In this document: positions 49,467 to 60,700 of the stretch, piece by piece | How the letters are laid out: each line of letters begins with the position of its first letter | Position numbering within the stretch: position 1 is the first letter of the stretch | DNA from: Sthenelais limicola | Lineage: Eukaryota; Annelida; Polychaeta; Phyllodocida; Sigalionidae | Length of the DNA: 64,000 bases | Direction: 5' to 3' | Assembly (NCBI GenBank): GCA_942159475.1 | Contig: OW804094.1 | Span: 45,256,966 to 45,320,965, forward strand | Position numbers and translations under genes: made by a program | Notes under the pieces: model-generated | The model's database searches: none | What the model saw: the letters and a program-made list of their open reading frames with translations, nothing else | Told to the model about the DNA's origin: nothing

Positions 49467-50030
49467 GTAGATTATACAATTGCTGATGATTCATCCACCT
49501 CTTATATACTTACTATTGCCCTCAATGGTGTGCAAGGCATAGCAAGTTTGTTATATATACATATATATATCTATCTCTATATATTATATATTTTCTACTT
49601 CTCATTCCCCTATATTATATCAATGGTCATGTATATTTTTCCATCGTTCTCCATCCACCACGTCCACCCTGTCCATTCTATATATATTATATAGCTGCAC
49701 CCTCTGGTTCAGTCTACAGATATATATATACATATTAGGTTCTTAGCTTTGTTGCATGGAGGTTGGACACCACCCTTTCATATATATTATATTCAGTCTT
49801 AAACCTGCATGGGGAACGTTCATCATTCATTTATATATACTGCTAGATGGGGTGAGTCTTCAGCGCTCTTGACTATATATCTTAGTTCTCGACCCAACAA
49901 GTTTTCATCGAATTCTCCCTGTATCTTATATGTTCAATATACACTATACTTGGTGTACCCTCGGATTGTCTGATCTTACTTATATCTCAAACATTCAATG
50001 TCCTGGTGATAGTTAACTTTCCCTCTCCAG
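49467..50030. other. Intron, TA-rich
   Basis: Repeated tatatata and tatatatatta blocks between 49550 and 49870. Ends in a strong pyrimidine tract (taactttccctctccag) that opens the candidate exon at 50031. Confidence 0.55.
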
Positions 50031-50116
50031 AGGACTGCATGTGTACAAAGTGTTTGGGATTTGTTGCTGCTACACAGTCTATTATTTTGGACTATAAGTA
50101 CACCACTAGTACTTAA
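50031..50116 (+). CDS. Candidate alternative 3'-terminal exon
   Basis: The excellent acceptor aactttccctctccag is followed by a frame compatible with phase 1. It reads EDCMCTKCLGFVAATQ and stops at taa 50114-50116 after 28 codons. There is no convincing donor inside. If used after the 48618 exon it would give a truncated isoform. No AATAAA lies close downstream, which counts against it; a decoy acceptor is the alternative. Confidence 0.25.
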
Positions 50117-53100
50117 TACTCTTCCATTACACACTTTCATCATTCATTCATCTTTCGACTCCTGAATTCATTCACAAACGAACGAGAGAAATCGAGAATT
50201 TCGGATTGATAAGTAAACACTGTCTTCCTTCTTCCGGCTGAAAAAAAGTATTGGTGATGAAGATTTTGGATGTTTTCAAGCATGTCCTTCTGGAGATGGC
50301 GTCTTACCATTTTTTCTGCCCGTTCTTCGGCGCCTTCGTTGTCTTAGTGTGTCTGGTTCCCACCAGATGTCCTCGCATTTTTACGGACGTCTATACAAGG
50401 TGGTCGAACTTTTTGTCATGTCTGAACAGTATTTAAAAAGCATAATGTCCAAAAAGCAACCCAGATTGGCTAAAAGGCTGGAAAAAAGTAAATCGCATCT
50501 TCCTGGCTGGATGGTTGAAAAAAAGAAGAGCAGAAACCTTCGCAGCTACCAGCACCTTCAACTACACAAAGAATTTGTCTCTACATCAGATACACACAAA
50601 CGCAAGATTTAAAAAAGAAAAGTCTTTCTCTGGATAAGGCAAAGAGAAAGAAAAGGAAAGGATGTCCTGACGCTACTTCTGGAACTGAAGCATGCTCTTT
50701 ATCCTATGATGAATTTGAGCATATACACATAAGCTTGTTCTCTAAGAAAAAAAAACAAAAGAAGAATAATTACTAATGATTCTTCGGGTGGTCTTTACCC
50801 ATTCATCCGCGCTAACTATATATGAGCTACGTGTTCGCGCTTTTGCCACTCTTTCCAAGATGCTTTATATAAAAAAAAAATACATTGACAGATTTTTTTT
50901 ATTTAAAAAAAAAGAAAAAAAGTATGGCTTGGCATGATGTTTTCGGGAGCAAAGTCCCTAATTTCAAGCAACCTTGGGTTTCACCGTTAACCTTTGGTCT
51001 TGGCCTTCACATTGGGCGATGATGATTACCACTGTCAACTAACTGCAGAAGAATGAATGCCTTAGGTGGCCAGCATTTGATCCTATGGACTATGTTCAGT
51101 AATAATAATTGTGGTTGTGGTCAGTCATGGGGGTCTATCCAAGACCTCTTCTGTACAAGTCCTCTATATATTATTACCATTATATATTATAAGTCAACGT
51201 GTACGATCTTGTCATTCACCCCCTTGCATGGGAACCTGTTATTATTATCATTATATATGATACAATATATATAATACTTCAGTATATATATATATAGTTC
51301 TCCAAGGACGAATGGTTCTTTATAATTGTGATGTGTCGTTCTTAGATCAACTATCAAACACTTCTATCTTGGAGATGAAGAACACAAAATACAAGCCGTA
51401 TTTCCCTCCTAAACTGGTCTATCCCGGTTTTACTACTGGCATCTGCAATTGCTTGCTTGGGGAGTGTTTGAGGAGTTGATAGCATTTTTATATGACTTTT
51501 TGTTTACCACCAGAAAACGAATTGTCTTCCGTCTTTTCTGAGAAGACTACAGTTTTTGTGTCAGGATATTTTGTACTTATTTTAAAGTGGTCCCCATACC
51601 ATATTTTTATTTTTTATTTCTCCAGGGTTCGGATTAAAATTAATTGTGTCAAAAACAAGCATTATATTATGTAATGTTTTATTTCTCCATATTTATAGTT
51701 TGCCATTTGTGAAGTAAAATTGCATGATATTCTGCTCCCGCGTGCTTACAAGTATATCATTCTTATGTGTTGACAGGTTGCATTTACCATTTGTTATATA
51801 CTCAGAGGGTAGAAATCAAGAATTGATATAGTTAGTTGTTTGCCACTGTACATAGTTGCGGATCCAAAAATGAGGGTAAATATAGCTTCTTCAAAAATAT
51901 CTGGTTATGCAATTAATTCCAATGACGTTCTTACCTTTCTTAAGAGTATCTTCCCCAACAACAACAATGTTTTTCTGTTAGTGAAATTGTCTTCTAAAAT
52001 TAAAAATTATTCAAACGTAATATCAAATGCCAATACCAACCACGAAAGATTTTTTGAACATAAAAGATGATGCGTTACGATCGTTAATAGTTTCTTTTTA
52101 TCTTCACATCCCTTACTTACTTTTTTTTATTAAAAATCCTTATCTGCAAAACACTTTGTATAGAATCTTAGAACCGTCTTCTCTGCCCTTCTCCCACGGG
52201 GAAAATTCCCCTCAGAATTTTAATGATAAACCAAAGGATCCGCCACTTGTACAATATCAGTGAGTCTTTATCCAACCACTTTTTTCTCTTTTATCATATG
52301 TACGAAACCTTAATGGTAGACATTTGAGAATGCTTGAATATTGTACTGAGTAAGTGGCCGTGCAGTCTCTTACTTTTGCAGATGCTTGCCCCAAGTCTCT
52401 ACCTTTAGAGTTAATCATGTTCCACGTAGTAGTATATGATGTCATTTCGACCATTGATGATGATATATGATCAGTTACAAATCTTTCCTTTATCTTATAA
52501 TTTATATTCACATTTGTAATGTATATCAATATTATCATAGATCCAATCAACACACTTTTAAAGTACCGATTGCAGAAGGTGCTATCCGTATATTACATCT
52601 ATACATCGATCTATTTTCTCTAATGGAAGGAAAAAAAGATGCTATTGCCGCTATTTATGTATTATAATAAAGGTGTACATTAAAATTTTGTTTGACGTTT
52701 TGGCAATCAGAAAATCACAAATCTGTGCCATGTTTCGCTGTTATTACTGGTTTGATTATTCCTTTACGTGTTGGTGAATCATATATCTTTGGCATAATGA
52801 TAACCTATATCCCCTACGGAATTCGTTATCAGTTATTCATACCCGCAATCGTTAAATTTGCCTTTCTAATGGCAGTGCTCTTTTCCCAAAATATATAAAT
52901 ATACGGCTCGCCTCCTTCTGTTTCGAAGAATTCCGATAGGACCTGTAATGAAGATTGTTTTGTTTATCTCGTTTTGGGTAAGACTTAAGTGTTATTGGTT
53001 ATTGGTCCCACACCACAACCTTTATCTATTAATGTCACGTTCAAGTTACCAGGTGATGGATAAGTCTTTATTACTTAAGTGAAAATGCTTTCACGTCCTA

Positions 53101-53338
53101 ACAAACCACCATTATATATTTAAAAGTCATGTTATGATATCAAAGATCACAATGAAAATTTGTCTTCACCCATAACTGCCTATCATATCCCTCCCTGAAA
53201 GGGAGAATGAATGGCTATGTCCCGTGTTAAGATTATAAGTGGAGTAATAATATTATTAATCATTACCGCTGCAAGTTAATTGCTTAAGCACCCTTAATAT
53301 TAAGACCATTTGGCCTTTGCTTCTTTCACCCTTTATAG
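50117..53338. other. Intron or possible alternative 3' UTR
   Basis: Lys-rich open frames on the plus strand at 50349-50612 and 50519-50778 derive partly from A-rich DNA and have no splice sites. TA-rich microsatellite at 51240-51300. Ends in the acceptor gcttctttcaccctttatag. Confidence 0.5.
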
Positions 53339-53527
53339 TCAGCAGCAACCAAGTGCGTTTAGCCATGACGGAGGAAGAGCAGAGGTCTGATTCTCCACGG
53401 GTCGAGGTCAAACAAATCCGCGTGATGATTCCGGTGGAGGAGCGGGACCGACAAATACCGGTTATTCAGTCCGTACAACGGAACGTCCCCAATGTTCACA
53501 CGCTAGAAAGTATAGGCACTAGACAAG
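53339..53527 (+). CDS. Host gene exon, 189 nt
   Basis: The acceptor tttcaccctttatag precedes the exon and the donor acaag/gttcgt follows it. Phase 1-1, 63 codons. The polar, charged stretch includes TEEEQRSDSPRVEVKQIRV and VEERDRQIPVIQS, which look beta-prone and alternate basic and hydrophobic residues. No family is recognised. The donor is the weakest of the main exons (gttcgt). Confidence 0.8.
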
Positions 53528-54113
53528 GTTCGTTTAAGGCTAACATTATCACATCTCTTGCAGACACCCCCGGAGAAATATTAATTTAAAAAGTCCCCGC
53601 CAATGGAGGATAGTCCAGTGGAATTTGGATGTATTTTATTTAAATGTTCTAAAGCCCAGTATCAGCGCTAAGAAATTAAGATTATCATCCATTTGGTCTT
53701 AAGATTTTAAGAACGGATTTTAATCCACATAAGATTTGTATGTAGTGTACTTAGAAAATAAGTTACTGTTGTAAAATGACAATCATTGAACTTGTAATTT
53801 TCACTAATTGCATCCACTAATATTGCTTATTTAGATGTAAAAAATGCAAGTAATTTTGATCCAGATAATAATGTTAATTTGCTGTATTTGGGGGGGGGGG
53901 GGATCTTGAAGAAATATCGAAGTCCAATCAGATTGTCTCTATTATTCTACACCCCCTACCAACACACTCACCCAAAGTAAGATTCCCTAGGCTTAGGTAA
54001 ATTTTGGAATCAATTCATCTTTTGGATACCGATTGTATCCATCAAGTTTTCTTTGAAATACAAATGAGAGCGTCGCCAATAATGTTTTTGCTTGGCGATC
54101 TGTTTGCTTACAG
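53528..54113. other. Intron
   Basis: 586 nt, AT-rich, with a G run at 53890-53902. Confidence 0.7.
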
Positions 54114-54323
54114 ATACTCCCCCCACCAGTCGCACGGGCCCAGTGGTCTCTTCTGGCGTCCCTTACCCCATGTCTACCAATGCTAAGAATGTTCACATGG
54201 GTCAATACTCGCCCGCTGCAGCTGCCAGTATGGGCCAAATGACACCGCCCGCCAATCTCTACGAGCAAGTCCCGGCCAGAGAGCCAGATCCAAACAAAAG
54301 GCCCATCCGTAGTGCTATGAAAG
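54114..54323 (+). CDS. Host gene exon, 210 nt
   Basis: The acceptor tgtttgcttacag precedes the exon and the donor aaag/gtgagg follows it. Phase 1-1, 70 codons. Pro/Ser/Ala/Met-rich: DTPPTSRTGPVVSSG, GQYSPAAAASMGQMTPPAN, then a basic end DPNKRPIRSAMK. Likely disordered. TPP and SP sites could be proline-directed kinase targets. Confidence 0.82.
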
Positions 54324-54903
54324 GTGAGGAGTTGGGGAGAAGTGCTCGAGGAGCTACTCCGGGGGCTTCAGGAAGGGGGAAGGCCAACTACACTCTGTTT
54401 GAGACCTACTTAGAGTAAACATCAAAGCGACCCAATGGTAATCCTACGGCGAACCGCTCCAAGATGATCTCAAATAGAGTGTAGTCTGGTGACACATGGG
54501 CAAGAAGCCAGATTTTCAGTGACGCCTGAGTGTGTAAATCCCCGTCTTATTGTTTAGACTGGTGAAAATCTATTTATTGAAATGCCATTGATTATAAATA
54601 TAAGTATTGTCATCTATTATAATTGAAAACTTTTGTATGGTCATCAATTTCACCAGATGCTATCAGTTTTAATTAGAAATGTTGTGTACCGTATATTGAT
54701 GTATATTCTATTTGACCAAAATATTTTGAAATTGTATGAAATTGGGCTGATGACTTGTTGATTCATTGATGCATTTTTGAATCAGTATAATATATTGCTT
54801 TCGAAATGTAATTCTTCTAGCTGTAAGATTAGAAAATTGGAATCGCCATTGTTCTTTGGAATGAATGTATTATAAGATGCTTGTTGATTGTTTGATAATG
54901 TAG
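54324..54903. other. Intron
   Basis: 580 nt of AT-rich non-coding sequence. Confidence 0.7.
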
Positions 54904-55002
54904 GTGCTAAATATCAAGAACAACAGAAACAATTACAAGAACAGCACCACCAACGACAATTACATTATCAAAAGCAACACTCGAACCAATTCCGATTACA
55001 AG
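54904..55002 (+). CDS. Host gene exon, 99 nt, Gln-rich
   Basis: The acceptor tttgataatgtag (weak pyrimidine tract) precedes the exon and the strong donor caag/gtaggt follows it. Phase 1-1, 33 codons. Nearly all Gln, His and Lys: AKYQEQQKQLQEQHHQRQ and HYQKQHSNQFRLQ. Probably helical and continuous with the start of the next exon. The weak acceptor fits alternative use. Confidence 0.8.
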
Positions 55003-55386
55003 GTAGGTTATAGTGCGTTTCCTCGTCCCATCTCTGGAAGATACCCAGCATGAATTTGAGATAGTTTATCATTTGACAGTTTAGGGATCATACAACATGT
55101 TTGGAAATTTTAGTGACTATTGCTTCGGAAATGGTTTAGAACCGGTGTACTGTTAATATGATGTGATGGCACACATATAATTTACATAATGTGGAACTAA
55201 TGCAATTGTTGGTATATATTAGTGCCTGATTAACTTATTTTTTCCTCGGACTTTCTCTGCAAATTGTTTAGTAATATACGATATAGTCCCTAGTATATCG
55301 GTAAACTAGTTGCCTATTTAATTTATTAGGCAATACTTTATTTAAATATATTTATTGTTTCATCTCTTTATATCTATTACTTTCAG
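55003..55386. other. Intron
   Basis: 384 nt, AT-rich, ending tctattactttcag. Confidence 0.75.
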
Positions 55387-55573
55387 AAAATTTTCAAAAT
55401 GACCTTCATGCCCAATTACAAGCAAAATTGGCTCAAAAGTTGGAGGTACGGCGGACGTTATCGGGCTCCGATCAATATCACGATTATCACGAAGGAGGTG
55501 GAGGTGGTGGAACTATTCGTCAAAAGGGTCCTAAAGTGGCCCCGAAACCAAAGACAGTTTCTGTTTCTGGCGG
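55387..55573 (+). CDS. Host gene exon, 187 nt (helix, Gly tract, APKPK)
   Basis: The acceptor tctattactttcag precedes the exon and the donor ggcgg/gttagt follows it. It starts in phase 1 and ends in phase 2, the only phase change in the set. It begins with a helical NDLHAQLQAKLAQKLEVRR segment extending the Gln-rich region. RTLSGSD, a six-Gly tract and the basic-proline PKVAPKPKTVSV follow. The APKPK stretch could be an SH3 ligand, but it is short. Confidence 0.82.
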
Positions 55574-56922
55574 GTTAGTATTTAATTTCATGTCTTGAGC
55601 TTTAGACCTTTGGTTATTTGTAGAGGTCAAGCAGGAGCCACGCTTCCGTTTGAAACGTCTTCACTACATTTCAGGGTCTCTTTTCATTTTTATGTCTAAA
55701 TCTATCAAGTCCATATCCATTTTATATATGGAGAAACTATTTCAGTGATGCCGTTATCGACCGATTTTGAGTCGCAGAAATTGTTAATAAAATTGACGAA
55801 GCGTATAACCAGACATACTTTTATATGGGTTGGAAACGAAATGTTAGCCTTTTCGAGCCACGGTCGAAATTAATAATTAATTAATAATTTATCTTACCCT
55901 CTATTGAATATCTTTATGAAAAGATTTTCATAGGATGTGCGGCTCCTGTGTTTTTTTATATCTAGACTTTTATTTGAATGGGGTGAGGCTATTTAAATGC
56001 AAGAGGTTAACATTATGACATGCACATATAAGTACAGTTGACCTGGACAGACAGATCTTCAAGCTTCAAATCTGTTGGTCAAACGATGTCTTCGGTCTGT
56101 TCTCTAGTCATTTTATATTTAATCATGTGAATGATATAACTAAATATGCCTCGATATATACTTTATATTCTCATACATGTGTATGTTCTAAGTTTGAGCC
56201 TCTGCATTTAGTCATTGTGTGTGAGTGTATGCACCATATCATTCATTGATGCCATGTCATGGATTGATTGATGTGTAACTTATGAAACTATACTAGGACC
56301 TTTGATATACATTTTAATATAACTGAACTGTGTTGGGATGTCTTAGGGCTATCCATGTTGACAAAGGGTGTAATCCACGTTTGCGAGATAATCTATGGTA
56401 TCAAATTGAAATAAATTATGGAGAATATGGATGGCCTATCATCATATCCGCATGCCTCTCGATGCATGTTTGACATTATGTTTATATTATCTATCATTCA
56501 TGTGTATCATATACATATTATATACAATTTAGTTTATGATTGTGTGTTCTGTGAGCAATCAATCCTGAAATATGTTGGGTCAAGAATGAAACAGAATGGA
56601 TGTGATTTAGCTAGTAGAAATTATGTGAGATGGATTGGAAAATGATTTAAAGCCAAGGTTACTGGATTGAGAGTGTACTTGTTTTCGGCTTGTGAAAATT
56701 TAACAGTCATCTTTCATTTATTCTGGCTTTGCATGTTCCATGAATGGCAAAATGATATGATTAATTTGAAAAGAAAGGAAGAAAAGTAGGAGAAAGGGAA
56801 AGAAAGGAAGGTAAGAAAGGAAGAGAAGGAAATCTGCACCCCCTGTTTATTGCCTTATGTATTCTTTATTGTAAAAGTGAGTAATCTGGGTTTTATGCCC
56901 TGATGATGTCTTGTACTTTTAG
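55574..56922. other. Intron
   Basis: Non-coding, with a GGAAA-rich purine stretch near 56770-56830. Confidence 0.6.
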
Positions 56923-56940
56923 CAGACAGATCTACGTGAG
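56923..56940 (+). CDS. Candidate 18-nt (or 15-nt) microexon with tandem acceptor
   Basis: gtcttgtacttttagcag gives two acceptors three bases apart (AG at 56921-56922 and 56924-56925), leading to 18 or 15 nt, then a perfect donor gtgag/gtaggt. Both lengths are multiples of three. In phase 2 the 18-nt form adds RQIYV plus the split codons, and the 15-nt form adds QIYV. It joins the 55573 exon on the left and either the 57764 microexon or the 63675 exon on the right without a stop. The short length and matching phase make a regulated microexon plausible. Confidence 0.48.
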
Positions 56941-57763
56941 GTAGGTAACGAAATAATCCAGAAGTCTTGTAACGTCACTTCTCCCATTGTCACACGTTAC
57001 TAGTTTGTTAATGCTCATCATCGGTTTTCCAGCCGACTCATTTATTCTCTCCTTGAAAGGGGTGTATAATTTTCCCCAGACTTTTTTAATATCTCCTCGG
57101 TATATATATCTATCCAATGTTTAAAAAAAATCCTGTTAACCTACACTTTTTATTAAAAAATTACGTAAAGAAGGGTTTGTCTCAATAAATTCTCAGCCAT
57201 ACCAAGATCACCTTCAATTAATGGTGACGAGATTTAATGTGTGAAATTTAACTTTGAAAATGAGATCAAATTAGAGTTAGAATTCCATTACTTAATTTCC
57301 TCTCTTGGTAAATACTATATACATTTACTGATAAGGAATTTGTGCTCTAACAGTAGCGGATCCATCCCCATTTTGCTTTCCCCGTCCCCATAATTATTAT
57401 ATTATAAGATTTGCTCAAATTGTTGTTTTTAAAAAGATATATTTTATTCATAGAACACCCAATATGAAAAATGGCACATGGAGAATTAAACTGAAGAATT
57501 GCCATATTTTTCATATTACTGAAATTAACTAAGTAAGGTTTTGAATTATTGCCGAAAAATTATTTTTTAAACCCAGTTCTTTCACCCTAATTTTCCTTAT
57601 CCCATTCGAGTTTGAAACCTTATGGTACTGCATCATTACCTTCCATCTAATTTCCCTTGTGGGGAAACTTTCTAAAGATTTCTTGGATCCGCTGCTGACT
57701 AAATTGGGTTGCCGGGGCCCTTTTCTGGCCTAAATTGACACTAACTTATCAATGGTGTTGCAG
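56941..57763. other. Intron
   Basis: AT-rich non-coding sequence. A CTAAC branch-point-like element (57741-57745) lies 18 bases before the next acceptor. Confidence 0.6.
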
Positions 57764-57784
57764 CACTCGCTCGGTTATGCCGCG
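57764..57784 (+). CDS. Candidate 21-nt microexon
   Basis: ctaacttatcaatggtgttgcag (branch point and acceptor) precedes 21 nt, followed by the donor ccgcg/gtaagc. In phase 2 it inserts TRSVMP plus split codons between neighbouring exons, with no stop. It is a GC-rich island in an AT-rich intron. The acceptor carries a TGC just upstream of the AG, as in many neural microexons controlled by SRRM3/4-type factors in bilaterians. Confidence 0.6.
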
Positions 57785-60700
57785 GTAAGCCTCAACCGAC
57801 TTTATTATCAGTCCTTTATATATACTAAATGTACTTCACTACTCCCTCTCTGCCCCTTTTGTAACCCTTTATATACCTCACTCTAATTACATATTAATCA
57901 GAACACTTTGGATTGGATATGTATTATATATAACATTCACTTTAGTAACATGAGAAATCATTTTAAGTCTACCCCAGTGAAGTAATTTGTCGTAGTAGCC
58001 TTGTACACGGGTGAGGATAATTTTAGGGTGATAATGATAAATGTGGCCTACTCAGAGTTCTCCGATTATCTTGTGTTTTTATCATAATATTTGTCCCCTC
58101 CTTATAATTTCCAGTCCGCCTATTATTTCATGCTCTCCTGGTTGGGATTGTTTTGTTTTTAAGTCCTGAATCGCCGCGTCCTGAGTGTAGATACATTCTC
58201 TAGGTGTTATGTCAGTTTTGTTTTTTTTGTTTTTTTTATTCAGACTTGCTCATATGTTGTCATTTTCTTTCTTAAATTAAAAAGTACATCTGGGTTGCGT
58301 TTTTAAAGTACACCTGGTACAATCTGCGACGGACGAAAGACAGAAAGTGTCAATCATAGTCTTGTATGACTTCATGTAATTGATAATAAAGGAGACCTTA
58401 ATATAAATGTCTTTTCAAAATTGCTTCATTCAAACTATTTTGACACCGTGACTAACTCAGGACATCAGTTCACTTGAATACTAGTTCATGACTTATAACC
58501 AAACCAGCCCACTACTAAAAAAAAATAAGAAAAATGGGACTATTTTGAATTTGAAATATTTTCAATTTTTAAACAAACATACAACCCATGCTGCTATTAC
58601 TACTACCAGTATATTACCTTATGCACCATATTTTCCCCACAATTAGCTTAGAGTCGGCCCATCCTCTCTATCTCTTCATGTACACGTATGTAATGTCCGT
58701 CATGAGCATGGAAACAAGCATGAACGAGAATGCCTCTATATTATCAGTATTTGTACCCTGTTTGACCTTTATGATGAATTCCCTTCCCTGTAGCATTTAT
58801 ATTGTACTCCCCTCTGTCTAACATTTATGATATGAAATATCTACTGTGTTATAAGGTCTATAACTAAACTTATCTACAAAAGGATTGCACTTCTGCTCTC
58901 ATGGTATCAGAACACCTATTATTAAAGAAGGATAACTTGTCTAGTTGCTAGTTTCTAAAATCCTGTTAAAACTAGTGTTAAACCAGAATCCTGTAAACCG
59001 ATGAAGTGAATGTACTATCCTTTCACTAAGGATCATATTATGAAATTTTGGTAATGATAATTAGACGCTTTAATGAATATCCTCCTTATGCTAAAAGTAA
59101 TGTAATTTGGAATGTCCAACCCTCAAGAAAGCACCCGAACTGGACCAAGCTCACATTATATCAAAGACTATGCCATAAGCATGCAACTGTATGTTTTAAC
59201 TGAGTACCAAATAAGCCACGTGCTTTTTTTACATGTTATCATATCACACATGCTTTGATGGAGGCATAAAACTATGCTATGATGATATGCTCTTCATTAG
59301 AAAACGTTTTTCCAAGAGCACTTTCACTATTATTCTCTCCCTCCCGAGGCTGTGGGAGGAGGAGGTGACAAATCTCTTCTGAAATTTCTTGCTCGCTGCA
59401 ATGCATCTGTTATTGGCAATTGATATATCGATCTCAACATCATCATCTACTGTGCTGAGCTTTAAGAAAGCTGACATGCTGGTTGGTTCGTTGGCTGGCG
59501 CGTTGCTTGTTGATATTATTATGAAAGGCGCCAGACCAAATAAAACCAGCTCTTCTTTTGTGCATTCAAGCCACAGTACCGGGATGTGGGGCGCGGGTTG
59601 GGGATCCGAGGGACTCTCGGGTGCTCTGGTCACTTCTTCAGGTCTCATGAATATTCATACTTGCTTGACTGGAATAAAAATTTGAGGAAATAGTAAATAA
59701 AACTATCCCTTTAAGACAATAGTCCAACCTTACTTTTGAGAGTGTTTTCCTTTTTTATTATGGCTATAATTGTTATTTGTAGTTAAGTAGCTTCAAATTT
59801 CGTTTGGGTATGCCATTGATGTACCTAGACCCATGAGAGTGTTGTTATACATCCATCGGGGTTTGATTTGGGAATGAAGTAATTTTAGGCGCTATCATCG
59901 GAATTTCATAATGGATTAATAATGTGTATCCGAAATGAAGTAAATCTGTACCCATATGGAACCCCTGAATCCCCCAACTCGATCCCTTACTTCCCGGTAC
60001 CACAGTTCCGTATTGATGACTTCTAATGATGTTTTTCTTGAACAAATATCGATGCAAGGCTCGTATAACAGCCTTCTTATTTATTCCTCGAAGGAGCACT
60101 CTTTAAATATTTGTATATCAGTTAATTATCCTGGCATCCTGAATACCCATATCATTTTCTTTGCTATGAAACAATTACTTCTGAGAGCCAATGAACGAAG
60201 TCTTAAAATAATGTGATTTGTATCATAAAACCTAAGTAAATGTGTGCGTATGTCCAGCGAAAAATACAAATAGAACTTTGACAAATGAAAAGATAAAAGA
60301 CTAAATTAAACGCACTGTAGCAATAATCCTTCACTGAAGTAACCTGAAATTAATCCATGTTTCTAATTTGCTTCATAACTGTTGGGGCTTCTACAGAGGT
60401 AAAAGGTACGACCGCATTCATACTATTGGACTTGCTTGAATTGTGGACTTTGACCCCCTTAATTTAGTTGTAGTTAATTAATGCATATGCATCAAAATTA
60501 ATCAAATATGTTTGCTGATGACTTTTATTATCAGACTAAACAAAGGAACTTAGATTGCAGCAATAATGGCATGCTACTTTGCTGTGAAATAGTACCATAA
60601 CAAAATGTAGGCGACCAGTGAAATATCGAAATTGAATTGCGATGGAAACGAGATCACCAAATATTAACTTGTTATACTAACACTGTATGTAACAAATGTG

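Noticed and set aside
50349..50778. Lys-rich frames that look like a frameshifted coding piece
   Set aside because: The A-rich composition explains them, and there is no acceptor, donor or homologue.
59277..59685. Overlapping long ORFs on both strands (123 and 98 codons)
   Set aside because: They shadow each other; neither has splice signals in the phase needed or a known domain.
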